Source: Natronorubrum halalkaliphilum (GTDB lineage: Archaea > Halobacteriota > Halobacteria > Halobacteriales > Natrialbaceae). Taken from it: 64,000 nucleotides of DNA. The translations under genes and the position numbers were made by a program. Under the pieces are notes generated by a model that saw only the letters and a program-made list of their open reading frames with translations, did not search any database and was not told the DNA's origin. The stretch lies in assembly GCF_009834785.1 (NCBI RefSeq), contig NZ_WUYX01000038.1:126947-190946 (forward strand). Reading direction: 5' to 3'. Positions 22,945 to 31,800 of this stretch are shown one piece after another. Each line of letters starts with the position of its first letter. Position 1 is the first letter of the stretch.

Positions 22945-23568
22945 ATGAACACAACAGCGTCACCGAAAACACCGCTTCCAGTACCGTCACAGAGCCGCCT
23001 CGGAAAGCGCTCGCGCCGCGCCCGCACCGAACCGATGTCGGTGCTAGCACTCGGCGACGGGCTCTACGAGATCGAATCGGCCAGCGAACACACCTACCTC
23101 GTCGACCTCGAGGCCGGCCGCTGTACGTGTCCGGATCACGTCTTTCGAACGGCCCGCTGTAAGCACATTCGCCGGGTCGCCATCGAGATCACGGAGGGAC
23201 GAACCCCGCCGCCGGGCGAAATCGCCGTCGAGTGCCACGACTGTGGCGAGACGGAGTTCGTCGGCGAAGACGAGAGTTCGCCCTTCTACTGCGAGAACGA
23301 CGCGATCTGGCCGGGCGATGTGGTCATCGACCGCGAAACGGGCGATCGGCTCACCGTCGTCAATGTCTCCGATCTGCGAGCCGACGCCGTCGATATCGGC
23401 GCGGCCGACAGCACGGTCGCCGAGTACGCGACGAACGAGAACTACGAACCCGACGTCCCCGTCGTCGGCGCGGTCTACCCGCACGCTACCGTCGCCACGA
23501 ACGGCGTCGTTCCCGGCTCGCTGAAGGTCTACGTCTTCCCGCGAACGCGACTCGAAAAGGCGTCTTGA
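22945..23568 (+). CDS. SWIM zinc-finger protein
   Basis: 207 residues from ATG 22945. After a basic N-terminus (SRLGKRSRRARTE), residues 36-75 carry the SWIM signature C-x-C-xn-C-x-H: RCTCPDHVFRTARCKHI. A second Cys pair set follows (ECHDCGETEF and FYCENDAIW), then a beta-rich C-terminal half of unknown role (GDVVIDRETGDRLTVVNVSD). SWIM domains bind DNA or protein; in haloarchaea they occur in small stand-alone proteins of unknown role. The stop at 23566-23568 lies six bases from the terminal hairpin of the adjacent insertion element, so the element landed exactly at the end of this gene and its hairpin may act as terminator. Confidence 0.85.
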   Translation: MNTTASPKTPLPVPSQSRLGKRSRRARTEPMSVLALGDGLYEIESASEHTYLVDLEAGRCTCPDHVFRTARCKHIRRVAIEITEGRTPPPGEIAVECHDCGETEFVGEDESSPFYCENDAIWPGDVVIDRETGDRLTVVNVSDLRADAVDIGAADSTVAEYATNENYEPDVPVVGAVYPHATVATNGVVPGSLKVYVFPRTRLEKAS

Positions 23569-23569
23569 C

Positions 23570-25070
23570 GTCCTCCCCGCGCTGAAGCGCGAGGATTCCT
23601 CTCGCTGGAGTCTCAGTCGGTCTGAGTCTCCACGGAGGCAACTTTCCCCGTGCAGGTACTCTGGTTTGTACGTTCCTCGTTGGCCGTTGTCCCTCGATTA
23701 GGGAGCGAGCTATGATGTTCCCGCCATTCATGTTTGGTCCACTTGAGGCGTACAGGCCGCGCCATCGGCCTTACTTCTCTCCTGACTTGCCTCTCCAAGA
23801 ACGTCCGCGAAGCTGTGAGATCAGCGTGCCCTTCGAATCCACACGAACACGTGAGCGTGTCTTCGTGGCGAATAGTCTTATCACGTGAACCGCAATCGGG
23901 GCATTCTTGACTCGTCCATGCTTCCGACGTCTCAGCCACATCAATCCCGTATTCTTCACAAACGGATTCCAGCCGTCCAATGAATCGGCGATATGCCCAG
24001 AAGTTGTGAGTCTTCTCATTCACACGGCACGACCAATGCGTTGAAAGCACATCAGCGAGGTCACCGACATATACTGTACTGATCCCTTCATCAGCTAATT
24101 GTTCGACGAGATCTCGCACAAGCGCATCTTGTGCGTGATTTCGTTGCCGTGTTCGTTTCCGGTACAGTCGATCGATGCGCTTACTGGTTCGACGCTGATC
24201 GTCTAGTTTCGACTGGTAGTGCGCGATCTTCTCGGTTGCTTCACGGAATTCGGCGAACAAGTCTCGGCCTTCGTAGAGGTACTGTTGACCGGTTGTGGTT
24301 GTGCAGGCGATGAGGTTGTTTGCGCCGATGTCCAGAGCGGCCGCCTCGTCCGAGGAGGCCAATGGTGTATCCAGTCGAGAATCATCGATCGTGACTGGTT
24401 GGAAAGCTCTGAACGTGCCGTCAACCTCATCGTACACGATTTCCAGCCGGCCGTGTTCACCGCTCCACTTCGGCTCACCGCTCACTTCGAGACGGAGTCG
24501 CTCTCGATACCCGAGTCCGAACTCGTCTTTCAACTTTGTTCCAACTGGGATTTCGAGTCTGGATCGTTCACCCCATTTGAGTGTGTACTGATCGCCTCGA
24601 ATGTACGTGCGGAGTTCCCGACCATCGTCTTCGTTCCCCCAGTATCCTGGTGGCCGTGCATCTTGATCAGGATCTTCAAGGCATTTGAAGAACGATCGCC
24701 ACGCTTCGGTGTTCTTCCGGATGATCTGTTGTGCAGTCGCTGATCCAACGACATCCTTGTACTGACCTTCGAGTGTGCCGGTATCAGCATCCCACACGTT
24801 GCCGTCATCACCGAAGAAGCGTTCACGGCGAGCGTACGTGGTTTCGTTCCATAGAGAGGCAGAAGCGTCCAACAAACGTCGAAGTAGCTGCTCATCCTCT
24901 TCGGAACGAGGGCGGACTTCGAACGTGTTGGAACGCCTCACCACCCCACGGAACTTCACTGAATCACTTTAAAACTGGGAAAGTTGCGTGTGAGACTCGG
25001 GTAGGGCTTGGGAGTGCAGCGGGCTCATTCCGTGACGGCGCGTATCCCCGCCGTGAACGGCGAGGCTTTG
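23570..25070 (-). mobile_element. IS1341-type (IS200/IS605 superfamily) element carrying tnpB only
   Basis: The ends are marked by two near-identical 20 nt hairpins: CCCCGCGCTGAAGCGCGAGG at 23575-23594 (right end, downstream of tnpB) and CCCCGCCGTGAACGGCGAGG at 25046-25065 (left end). Both have a TGAA loop, as expected for subterminal hairpins recognised by HUH transposases. No tnpA is present, so movement would need one in trans. GC is visibly lower than in the flanks, supporting horizontal origin. Exact ends are uncertain by about ten bases. The region between tnpB and the left hairpin (24960-25045) is non-coding. Confidence 0.8.
23613..24959 (-). CDS. tnpB: TnpB-family RNA-guided nuclease-like protein
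   Basis: 448 residues from GTG 24959. The N-terminal WED/REC-like region (1-200) is followed by a RuvC fold with [13 protein letters not shown] (Asp210), [10 protein letters not shown] (299-300) and [12 protein letters not shown] (Asp380). A zinc ribbon [10 protein letters not shown]...CSCG lies between. TnpB proteins use an RNA from the element's right end to cut DNA. Here the second RuvC acidic residue is shifted: the usual E-D-L reads G-D-L, so Gly299 occupies the Glu position and Asp300 follows. Related haloarchaeal elements probably share this, but activity is uncertain. The C-terminal 60 residues after RuvC III are basic and rich in Arg/Thr, longer than in compact TnpBs. The transcript's 3' end across 23570-23650 is the likely guide RNA scaffold. 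Confidence 0.9.
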   Translation of the reverse strand: MKFRGVVRRSNTFEVRPRSEEDEQLLRRLLDASASLWNETTYARRERFFGDDGNVWDADTGTLEGQYKDVVGSATAQQIIRKNTEAWRSFFKCLEDPDQDARPPGYWGNEDDGRELRTYIRGDQYTLKWGERSRLEIPVGTKLKDEFGLGYRERLRLEVSGEPKWSGEHGRLEIVYDEVDGTFRAFQPVTIDDSRLDTPLASSDEAAALDIGANNLIACTTTTGQQYLYEGRDLFAEFREATEKIAHYQSKLDDQRRTSKRIDRLYRKRTRQRNHAQDALVRDLVEQLADEGISTVYVGDLADVLSTHWSCRVNEKTHNFWAYRRFIGRLESVCEEYGIDVAETSEAWTSQECPDCGSRDKTIRHEDTLTCSCGFEGHADLTASRTFLERQVRREVRPMARPVRLKWTKHEWREHHSSLPNRGTTANEERTNQSTCTGKVASVETQTD

Positions 25071-25189
25071 CGCCTGTTCATCGGTAACCCCTTGCGGACC
25101 GTATCGGACTCGAGTCCGTAAACGAACGAAAACGCAAGCGCCGTTGACTCTCGCCCATTTTATTGGTACTCGTCAACAACCACCAGCAC

Positions 25190-27064
25190 ATGAGTTCGAG
25201 CATCGACTACGGCCAGTTCGAGGAGGGACGAGCGGTCAACTACTGGGCCCTCGATCGCACCATCAGGCGCGAACTGCGCCGAATCTACACCGACGAGGAG
25301 TTCGAGTGGGCCGAGCCCCGCCTCGCCGAGTTCGGCGAGTGCGTCGGTCACACCATCGCGGACAACGCGGACTTCGTCGACGACCACGGGCCGGAACTCG
25401 AACCCTACGACAAACACGGCGACATCCAGAACTGCGTCCGGTATCCGGCCGAACAGCTCGAGAACGAGCGGTTGGCCTACGAACAGGGGATCGTCGCGGA
25501 CGCGTTCGAAGCGCCGCCGGGTCGCGACGAGCCGATGCCGCTGTCGCACAACCTCGCGATGCAGTACCTGCTGTGTTACGCCGACGCGGGCTTTGACTGT
25601 CCGGTCGCGATGACCGCGGGCGTCGCACTCGTCCTCGAGAAGTTCGACGACGGCGCGCTCGAGGAGTACTACGACGGCCTCACGGCCCGAAACTACGAGG
25701 ACGTGATCGAGGGGGCAATGTTCCTCACGGAAAAGCAGGGCGGCAGCGACGTCGGCGCGAACGAGACCCGCGCCGAGTACGATCAGGACGCGGGATACTG
25801 GCGGCTGTACGGCGAGAAGTGGTTCTGTTCGAACATCGACGCCGAGGGGACGCTCGCGCTCGCCCGGACCGAGGACGCACCGTCGGGTACCGACGGGCTC
25901 TCGATGTTCCTCGTTCCCCACGCGGACCCCGACGGGAGCGAGGGCCCGCTCACCAAGGGCGACCGACTCGAGGACGGCCCGCTCTCCCCCGACGCGGTGA
26001 ACGACCAACTGTACCGTCGGCTGAAGGACAAACTCGGCACTATCGCGGTCCCGACGGGCGAGGTCGAGTTCACCGGCGCGAAGGCCGTCCTCGTCGGCGA
26101 AGAAGAGAACGGCTTCAAGCAGATGACGGAGATGCTCAACCTCGAGCGGCTCTCGAACGCCGCCGCCTCCTGTGGCATCATCGGCCGGGTGTTGCTCGAG
26201 AGCAAGATCTACGCCGCGAATCGGGAAGCCTTCGGCGAGACGATCGATCAGTACCCCCTGATGCGTGCGGACCTGGTCGACATGGCCGTCGACCACGAGG
26301 CCGCGACCGCGTTTACCTTCGAAGCGGCGCGGCTGTTCGCCGAGCGCGAGCGGGCGGGGCGTCGCTCCGCGGACTCCACGAGCGCGGCTGACGACGGCGA
26401 TGGCGACACCTACCGCCTGATGCGACTGCTGATCCCGATCGCCAAGGCTCGAACGGCACGGATGGCCGTCGACACCGCCTCCTACGGGATGGAGGTCCAC
26501 GGCGGCAACGGCTACGTGAACGACTTCGTCACCAACCGGCTGCTCCGGGACGCACAGGTCCTGCCGATCTGGGAGGGGACAGAGAACATCCTCTCGCTGG
26601 ACGTGTTGCGAGCCCTCGAGCGCGAGGACGCCCACGAACCGTTGCTCGAGACTATCGAAGAGCGACTCGAGGAGGTCTCGCATCCGGCACTCGAGGACGC
26701 CGCGGAGACGGTCGAGGACGAGTATCACGACCTCGCGGCTGCCCTCGCGGCGCTTGCCGCCGAAGACGCCGAGTACGCACAACTGTCGGCCAAGCGGCTC
26801 GCCCACTATATCTTCGACGTCTTCACCGCGGCGCTGTTGCTCGAGGAAGCTCAGACCGAACTCGAGGGCGAGGGAGAAAGTGGCGACGAAAACGGCCGAC
26901 TGGCGCTGGTCGCCAAACGGTTCGTCGCGAACGAACTCGAGACCGACGACGCGCGGGGCATCGCGAGCGGCGACCGGTTCGCGCTCGAGGCGTTCGAGTC
27001 GATCGTCAGAAACGAGTCGGTCAATCCGGACGCGCTCTCGGAAACGGTGGTCGCGGACGATTGA
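25190..27064 (+). CDS. Acyl-CoA dehydrogenase, long AidB-like type
   Basis: 624 residues from ATG 25190. It is longer than ordinary acyl-CoA dehydrogenases (about 380) and fits the AidB/DmdC-like group. FAD and substrate landmarks: FLTEKQGGSDVGANET, WRLYGEKWFCSNIDA, TGAKAVLVGEEENGFKQM, and VHGGNGYVNDFVTNRLLRDA with PIWEGTENI near residues 455-470. An insertion rich in Ser/Asp (about 397-408) lies within the helical domain, and a 130-residue helical C-terminal extension follows. It oxidises an acyl-CoA thioester and passes electrons to ETF, or acts on a related substrate. The membrane oxidoreductase at 42652-44877 is a candidate downstream acceptor. Genes for beta-oxidation partners are not adjacent. 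Confidence 0.9.
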   Translation: MSSSIDYGQFEEGRAVNYWALDRTIRRELRRIYTDEEFEWAEPRLAEFGECVGHTIADNADFVDDHGPELEPYDKHGDIQNCVRYPAEQLENERLAYEQGIVADAFEAPPGRDEPMPLSHNLAMQYLLCYADAGFDCPVAMTAGVALVLEKFDDGALEEYYDGLTARNYEDVIEGAMFLTEKQGGSDVGANETRAEYDQDAGYWRLYGEKWFCSNIDAEGTLALARTEDAPSGTDGLSMFLVPHADPDGSEGPLTKGDRLEDGPLSPDAVNDQLYRRLKDKLGTIAVPTGEVEFTGAKAVLVGEEENGFKQMTEMLNLERLSNAAASCGIIGRVLLESKIYAANREAFGETIDQYPLMRADLVDMAVDHEAATAFTFEAARLFAERERAGRRSADSTSAADDGDGDTYRLMRLLIPIAKARTARMAVDTASYGMEVHGGNGYVNDFVTNRLLRDAQVLPIWEGTENILSLDVLRALEREDAHEPLLETIEERLEEVSHPALEDAAETVEDEYHDLAAALAALAAEDAEYAQLSAKRLAHYIFDVFTAALLLEEAQTELEGEGESGDENGRLALVAKRFVANELETDDARGIASGDRFALEAFESIVRNESVNPDALSETVVADD

Positions 27065-27311
27065 CCGCCTGTGCCGAGCGCGCTCACGAGAGTTGGCGGA
27101 AGTCGGTCGCCCCGCAGGGACAGTTTTTCGGCGAACCGATTGGCCGGATCCGTCCGTCCGGCCAGATTCGAACCGCGAATATCGACCCGCAGTGTTCACA
27201 CGCCGCCGTTCCGCGTGAGATCGCCGTCGAGTCGCTCATGGACAGGGAACGTACGCCGTCGAATGGATACGAATTATCCCCAACTAGTTGGGTTCGCCAC
27301 AGCCGAATCGC

Positions 27312-27833
27312 TCACTCGAGAATTTGGGCCGCCTCCTCAACGTCCATCACGCCCTGTTCGACGGCGTTCAAGACCCGGAGGATCTCCTCGTCCGGCCCGT
27401 CGTCGGCGTCGTTACCGACTTCGTCGAGGGTGACTTTCTCGGACGTTCCGACGAACTCGGCGAAATCGGTGCCGTCGGCGATGGCGGTCTCCTTCTTGAC
27501 GCGGTAGTTGCCGCCGTCGGTCACGTAGAGATCGCCGGGGTGGAAAAAGTACCAGTCCTCGCGGTCGAATCGGACGCCGATGCGGGGTTTCGCCCCGAAG
27601 TTCTGCGAGAAGTAGATCAGGGCTTCGACCTCCTCGCCGGTGAGATAGATCGGGTCTCCGGAACTCGATTTGGCTTCGATCGCGTAGAACTGCTCGCCGT
27701 CGCCGGCGAGGACGTCGGGGAGTTCGCGTTCTGTCGCGGAGCCGCTTGCGGGTGCACGCATCACCGCGAAGCCGGACTCGTCGAGTTCGTTGACGAGTTC
27801 GCGTTCGCGGCGGTCACCCTTCGCCTGAGACAT
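27312..27833 (-). CDS. hjc: Holliday junction resolvase Hjc
   Basis: 173 residues from ATG 27833 ([20 protein letters not shown]). Archaeal Hjc is a dimeric endonuclease of the PD-(D/E)xK superfamily that cuts four-way junctions in recombination and repair. Visible landmarks: Glu in RERELVNEL, the [10 protein letters not shown] loop, Asp in LPDVLAGDG and the E-x-K motif in [15 protein letters not shown], then [21 protein letters not shown]. The C-terminal 45 residues ([20 protein letters not shown]) form an acidic extension absent from short Hjc proteins and could contact partners such as PCNA. A GTG 12 bases upstream is a weaker alternative start. Confidence 0.93.
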   Translation of the reverse strand: MSQAKGDRRERELVNELDESGFAVMRAPASGSATERELPDVLAGDGEQFYAIEAKSSSGDPIYLTGEEVEALIYFSQNFGAKPRIGVRFDREDWYFFHPGDLYVTDGGNYRVKKETAIADGTDFAEFVGTSEKVTLDEVGNDADDGPDEEILRVLNAVEQGVMDVEEAAQILE

Positions 27834-27893
27834 ACACCCTCTCACCCGCGGGCGATAATAAAAGGACGGACAGCGGGGTGAAACTGGTCTCGG

Positions 27894-28778
27894 TTACAGC
27901 GGAATCATAGCGACGGCGTCGAGCAGCATCGACGGTGCGGGTTCACCCTGTTCGATGTCGTACTCGATGGCGATGTACAGCATGGCAAACTGGAAGGCGT
28001 TGAGCACGGCGTGGGCAATCGTCGGCACAAGGAGGTTGTCCGTCTTCGCGTAGACGTAGCCGAAGATGACCGAGCCGCCAAACATGATGCTCAGCGAGGC
28101 GAGGGTCGCGATCGTCGTTTCGGCGATGAGGTACATCGGCAGATGGACGGCAGCGAAGATAACACTCGTAACCAGAATCGCCTGTACTCGCGTAAAGGCC
28201 GCGTAGAGGCGCTTCTGGATGACGTTCCGAAAGAGGAACTCCTCGGCCGGCGCGTTGAAGAAGAAGACGATAAAGATCATGATCAGAATCATCGTCTGGT
28301 TCTCGCCGACGATTTCGATGACCTGGCTCTCCGCGGCGGGCACGTCGAGGAGCATGAAGAGAATGCTGACGAGGTACAGGAAGACGATACTCCCGATACT
28401 GCCGGCGATCAGGTACTTCCAGTCCGTTTTCGTCGGTACCCGAAGGTCGATCCACGACAGCCCCCGCCCGGTCGCGAGGAGATAGATCAGGCCGGCAGAC
28501 GCCATCCCGACGAAGTTCAGAATCAACAGCAGCGTCCGACCCTCCATCGAGGCCTCGCCCAGCGACCCGCCTTCCATCGCCACCTCGAGCAACACGGGAT
28601 CGAAGAGAAAGGCGGGCAGCGTCGCGAATTCGGCCGCAATAAGTCCAAAGACCGTCAAGCCGATAGCGACGAGCGTCGATCGAAGCGGCGCACCGTCACG
28701 GTCGGTGTCGGTAGAACGCGAGGGCGTTTCCATGCGGCGGTCTACGAGTGCCCGGTCCTTGGGTGTTCCTTCTTCCAT
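27894..28778 (-). CDS. CPBP-family intramembrane protease (type II CAAX endopeptidase-like)
   Basis: 294 residues from ATG 28778; a second candidate is the internal ATG of METPSRSTD at 28733. About eight membrane segments. The glutamate-dependent protease motifs are present: NAPAEEFLFRNVIQKRL (EExxxR, motif 1), FAAVHLPMYL (motif 2 His) and TIAHAVLNAFQF (motif 3 HxxxN). Eukaryotic relatives cleave prenylated CAAX proteins; archaeal members are ABI-type membrane proteases of unknown substrate. It lies 37 bases from the large PAS regulator on the same strand, with 60 bases to hjc, so it may be transcribed with either. Confidence 0.9.
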   Translation of the reverse strand: MEEGTPKDRALVDRRMETPSRSTDTDRDGAPLRSTLVAIGLTVFGLIAAEFATLPAFLFDPVLLEVAMEGGSLGEASMEGRTLLLILNFVGMASAGLIYLLATGRGLSWIDLRVPTKTDWKYLIAGSIGSIVFLYLVSILFMLLDVPAAESQVIEIVGENQTMILIMIFIVFFFNAPAEEFLFRNVIQKRLYAAFTRVQAILVTSVIFAAVHLPMYLIAETTIATLASLSIMFGGSVIFGYVYAKTDNLLVPTIAHAVLNAFQFAMLYIAIEYDIEQGEPAPSMLLDAVAMIPL

Positions 28779-28814
28779 CACGCAGTGGCCACGACGGGGT
28801 CGGGGACCGAACGA

Positions 28815-31800
28815 TCACGAGGCGTCGGCGATCGACAGCGTCTCACCGCCGAACAGTTGAGCGAGCAGCCGTTGCTGGCCGATTCGGAGGTGACGATTGA
28901 CCGTCGGCTGGGTCACCGCGAGCATCTCGGCGATCTCCTCGCCGGTGCTCTCGCGCGGCCACTCGAAGAAGCCGGCCAGATACGCCGTTCGAAGGACCTC
29001 GAGTTGACGGTCGGTCAGGTCGTCGAACAGCGACGTGACCAGTTCCTGTCTCGTGTGCATCGCCCGCTGGACGTGCTGTCGAGCGCTGAGATCGACGCGT
29101 TCGTACTGATCCGCCAGCATCTCGACGAACTCGCGGACGTCGGTCGTCGTCGGGACGTCGACGGTGACGTCGATCCCCGTTCCGTCCGCACGGATCGACC
29201 GCGGACTGCCGCCGTGACGGACCAGCCGCGAGGCGACGATCTCACCGGTAACGGTCGCTTCGAAGAGACAGCCGTCGTCCGACTCGGTGATGAGCCGGGA
29301 GTCCGTGACGGAAACGAGGTCCGCGAGCGTCTCCCGAACCTCCTCCGGCGACACGTCCCTGGTCTCGAAGAACAGCACGGTCTCCGATCCCGACTGGGTT
29401 CCGAGCCCCTCGTAGGTTACCGTCGCCCCGGTCATCGTCGCGATCCGCGAGAGGATATCATCGTCCGCCTCGAGTCGAAGCGTGAGTTCGACGAGCGTTT
29501 CGGCGTGTAACGCCTCCCTGGTCTCCGTCGCGTTGATCGCGTTCGCGATCCCTTCGCCCAGTTCCGCGAACACCGACCGCTCGAGATCGGTAAACGCGTC
29601 CGGTTCGTCGGCGTAGACCGACAGAACGCCGTAGCCGTACTCCTCGAAGGAGAGGGGAACGGACACCACCGACTGGAACCCGGCATCGAGCGCGTTCGTT
29701 CGCCACGGCTCGGCTTTGAGCCCCTCGACGGGGTTTTCGACGACCGTCGCCGTCTCTGCCCGGGCGGTACGGACCGACGGCTCCGGCCGGTCGACATCGA
29801 GATCGAGCGACACCGCGTCGAGGTACTCCGGATCGGAGCCGGCCCAGGTTCGGGGCTCGAGTACCGTCCCGCTCGCGTCGACGTCGCCGATCCAGGCGAA
29901 CGCGACGTTGTCGGCCTCGACCAGCCGGTCGAGGACCGTCCGCTCGATCTCCTCGCGGCTGTCGGCACCGATGAGCGAGCGATCGATCCCCCGAATGATC
30001 TCGGTGACCTGAATCTGTCGGCGGAGTCGTCGGTTCTGTGCTTCCAGTTCCGCGTCGCGTTCTCGCAGGCTCGCCTCGCTCTCGAGGCGGTCGAACGCGG
30101 CTTCGGTCGTCGCGACGAGCGTCTCGAGCAGTTGTCGGGTCCCCTCGCCGATCGTCTCCGGTTGGGCAACCAGCGCGAAAACGCCGTGGTCGCCGATCGG
30201 CACCAGGAGTCCGCCCGGAACGTCGCCGCCGAACAGCGGCGATCGGGAGCCGATTTCGGCGTCGTCGACGACCGTCTGCGTCCCCGTCACGTAGGTGTTC
30301 CAGAGCACGGAGTCCGCGTCGCCGACGGCGATCGACGGCGGACCGCCGGTCCGATCGACGAACGTGGGCGTCGCCGCCGTCGGTTCGAATCGGTTCGCCT
30401 CGGTGTCGAGCAGGTAAACGCTGGCTCCGGTCGACTCGAGTAAGTCTTCGGCCGTCTCGACGACCAGTTCGGCGATGGCCGACTCCGTTTCGGCGTTGAG
30501 CAGGTCCCGAGCCGTCTCGTGGAGCGACTCGAGGCGCAGTTCCCGACGCTTCCGGTCGGAGATATCCTCGACAGCGCCACGGTACTTGATCACCGAGCCG
30601 TCGTCGAAAATCGGTTCGCCGATCGCGCGCACCCATCGGTGATCGCCGTCGTCGACCTCCAGTCTCGCCTCGAGGTCGTACCCCGTCTCGGTCTCGACCG
30701 CGCGCTCGAGGCGCTCGCGAACGAACGGCCGATCCTCGGGGAGATAACAGTTGACCGTGGTTTCGAGGGTCGGGGTCACGCGCTCCGACAGATCGTGCAA
30801 TCGGTACATCTCCTCGGTCCAGGTCGCTTCCGGCGGTTCGGTCCGGACGTCCAGTTCCCAGCCGCCGACCGCCGCCAGCCGCTGGACGCGCTCTAGGAGG
30901 TCCGTCGTTCGCTCGAGATCGCGTTCCCGCTCCTTGCGCTCGGTGATGTCGCGGACGACGCCCGCGACGCCCGCGAACCCGCCCTCCTCGGCCGGCAACA
31001 GCGCCATGTGGTTTTCCGCCTCGAGAACGTCGCCGTCCGCGGTCTCGAGTTCCATCTCGAAGGTCCCGTCGGTCTCCTCGTCCCGCCGGAGCGCTCGGAC
31101 CAGCTCTCGAGCCGTCTCGAGATCATCCGGCCGCAATACCTCGCTGATATTGGTCCCGATCAGCGTCTCCGGATCGTAGCCGGCGAGCGATTCGATGGCG
31201 TCGTTCACGAAGTGAAAGTCGCCCGACGCGTCGAGCGTGTAGACCGGATCGCCGATCGCCTGGATGATCGTCTCGTAGCGCTCGAGATCGCGTTCGCGCC
31301 GCTTGCGCTCGGTGATGTCCTGTAACGAGCCGTAGATCTTGACGACCTCGCCGTTCTCCTGGACGGGGTTGCCGATCGTTCGCACCCAGCGCGTATCGCC
31401 GCCGTCGGCCGGAACCAGCCGCAGTTCGAGGTCGTACGCCTCGCCCGCGTTGACGGCTCGATCGACCGCTCGCCGGACTCTCGCTCGATTCTCGGGATGG
31501 TAGTACTCGAGCGCCGTCTCCAGATCGATCTCGGCGTCGGGCGAGAGGCCGTGGATTCGCGCGACTTCGTCCGTCCACTGGAGTTCGCTCGGCTCCGTCC
31601 GGACGTCGATCACCCAAGCACCGACGTTCGCGAGTTGCTCGGCCTGCTCGAGCAGCCGAGTCGTCTGTTCGAGTTCCCGCTCGTTGTCGACGCGATCGGT
31701 GACGTCGGTAATGACTCCCTCGAGCGCCTCGACGGAGCCGTCAGCGCCGTAGACGCCGCGACCGCGTTCGCTGAGCCAGCGTCGCTCGCCGTCGGCGGTT

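Noticed and set aside
25160-27199. 679-codon open frame on the minus strand
   Set aside because: Antisense shadow of the acyl-CoA dehydrogenase gene.
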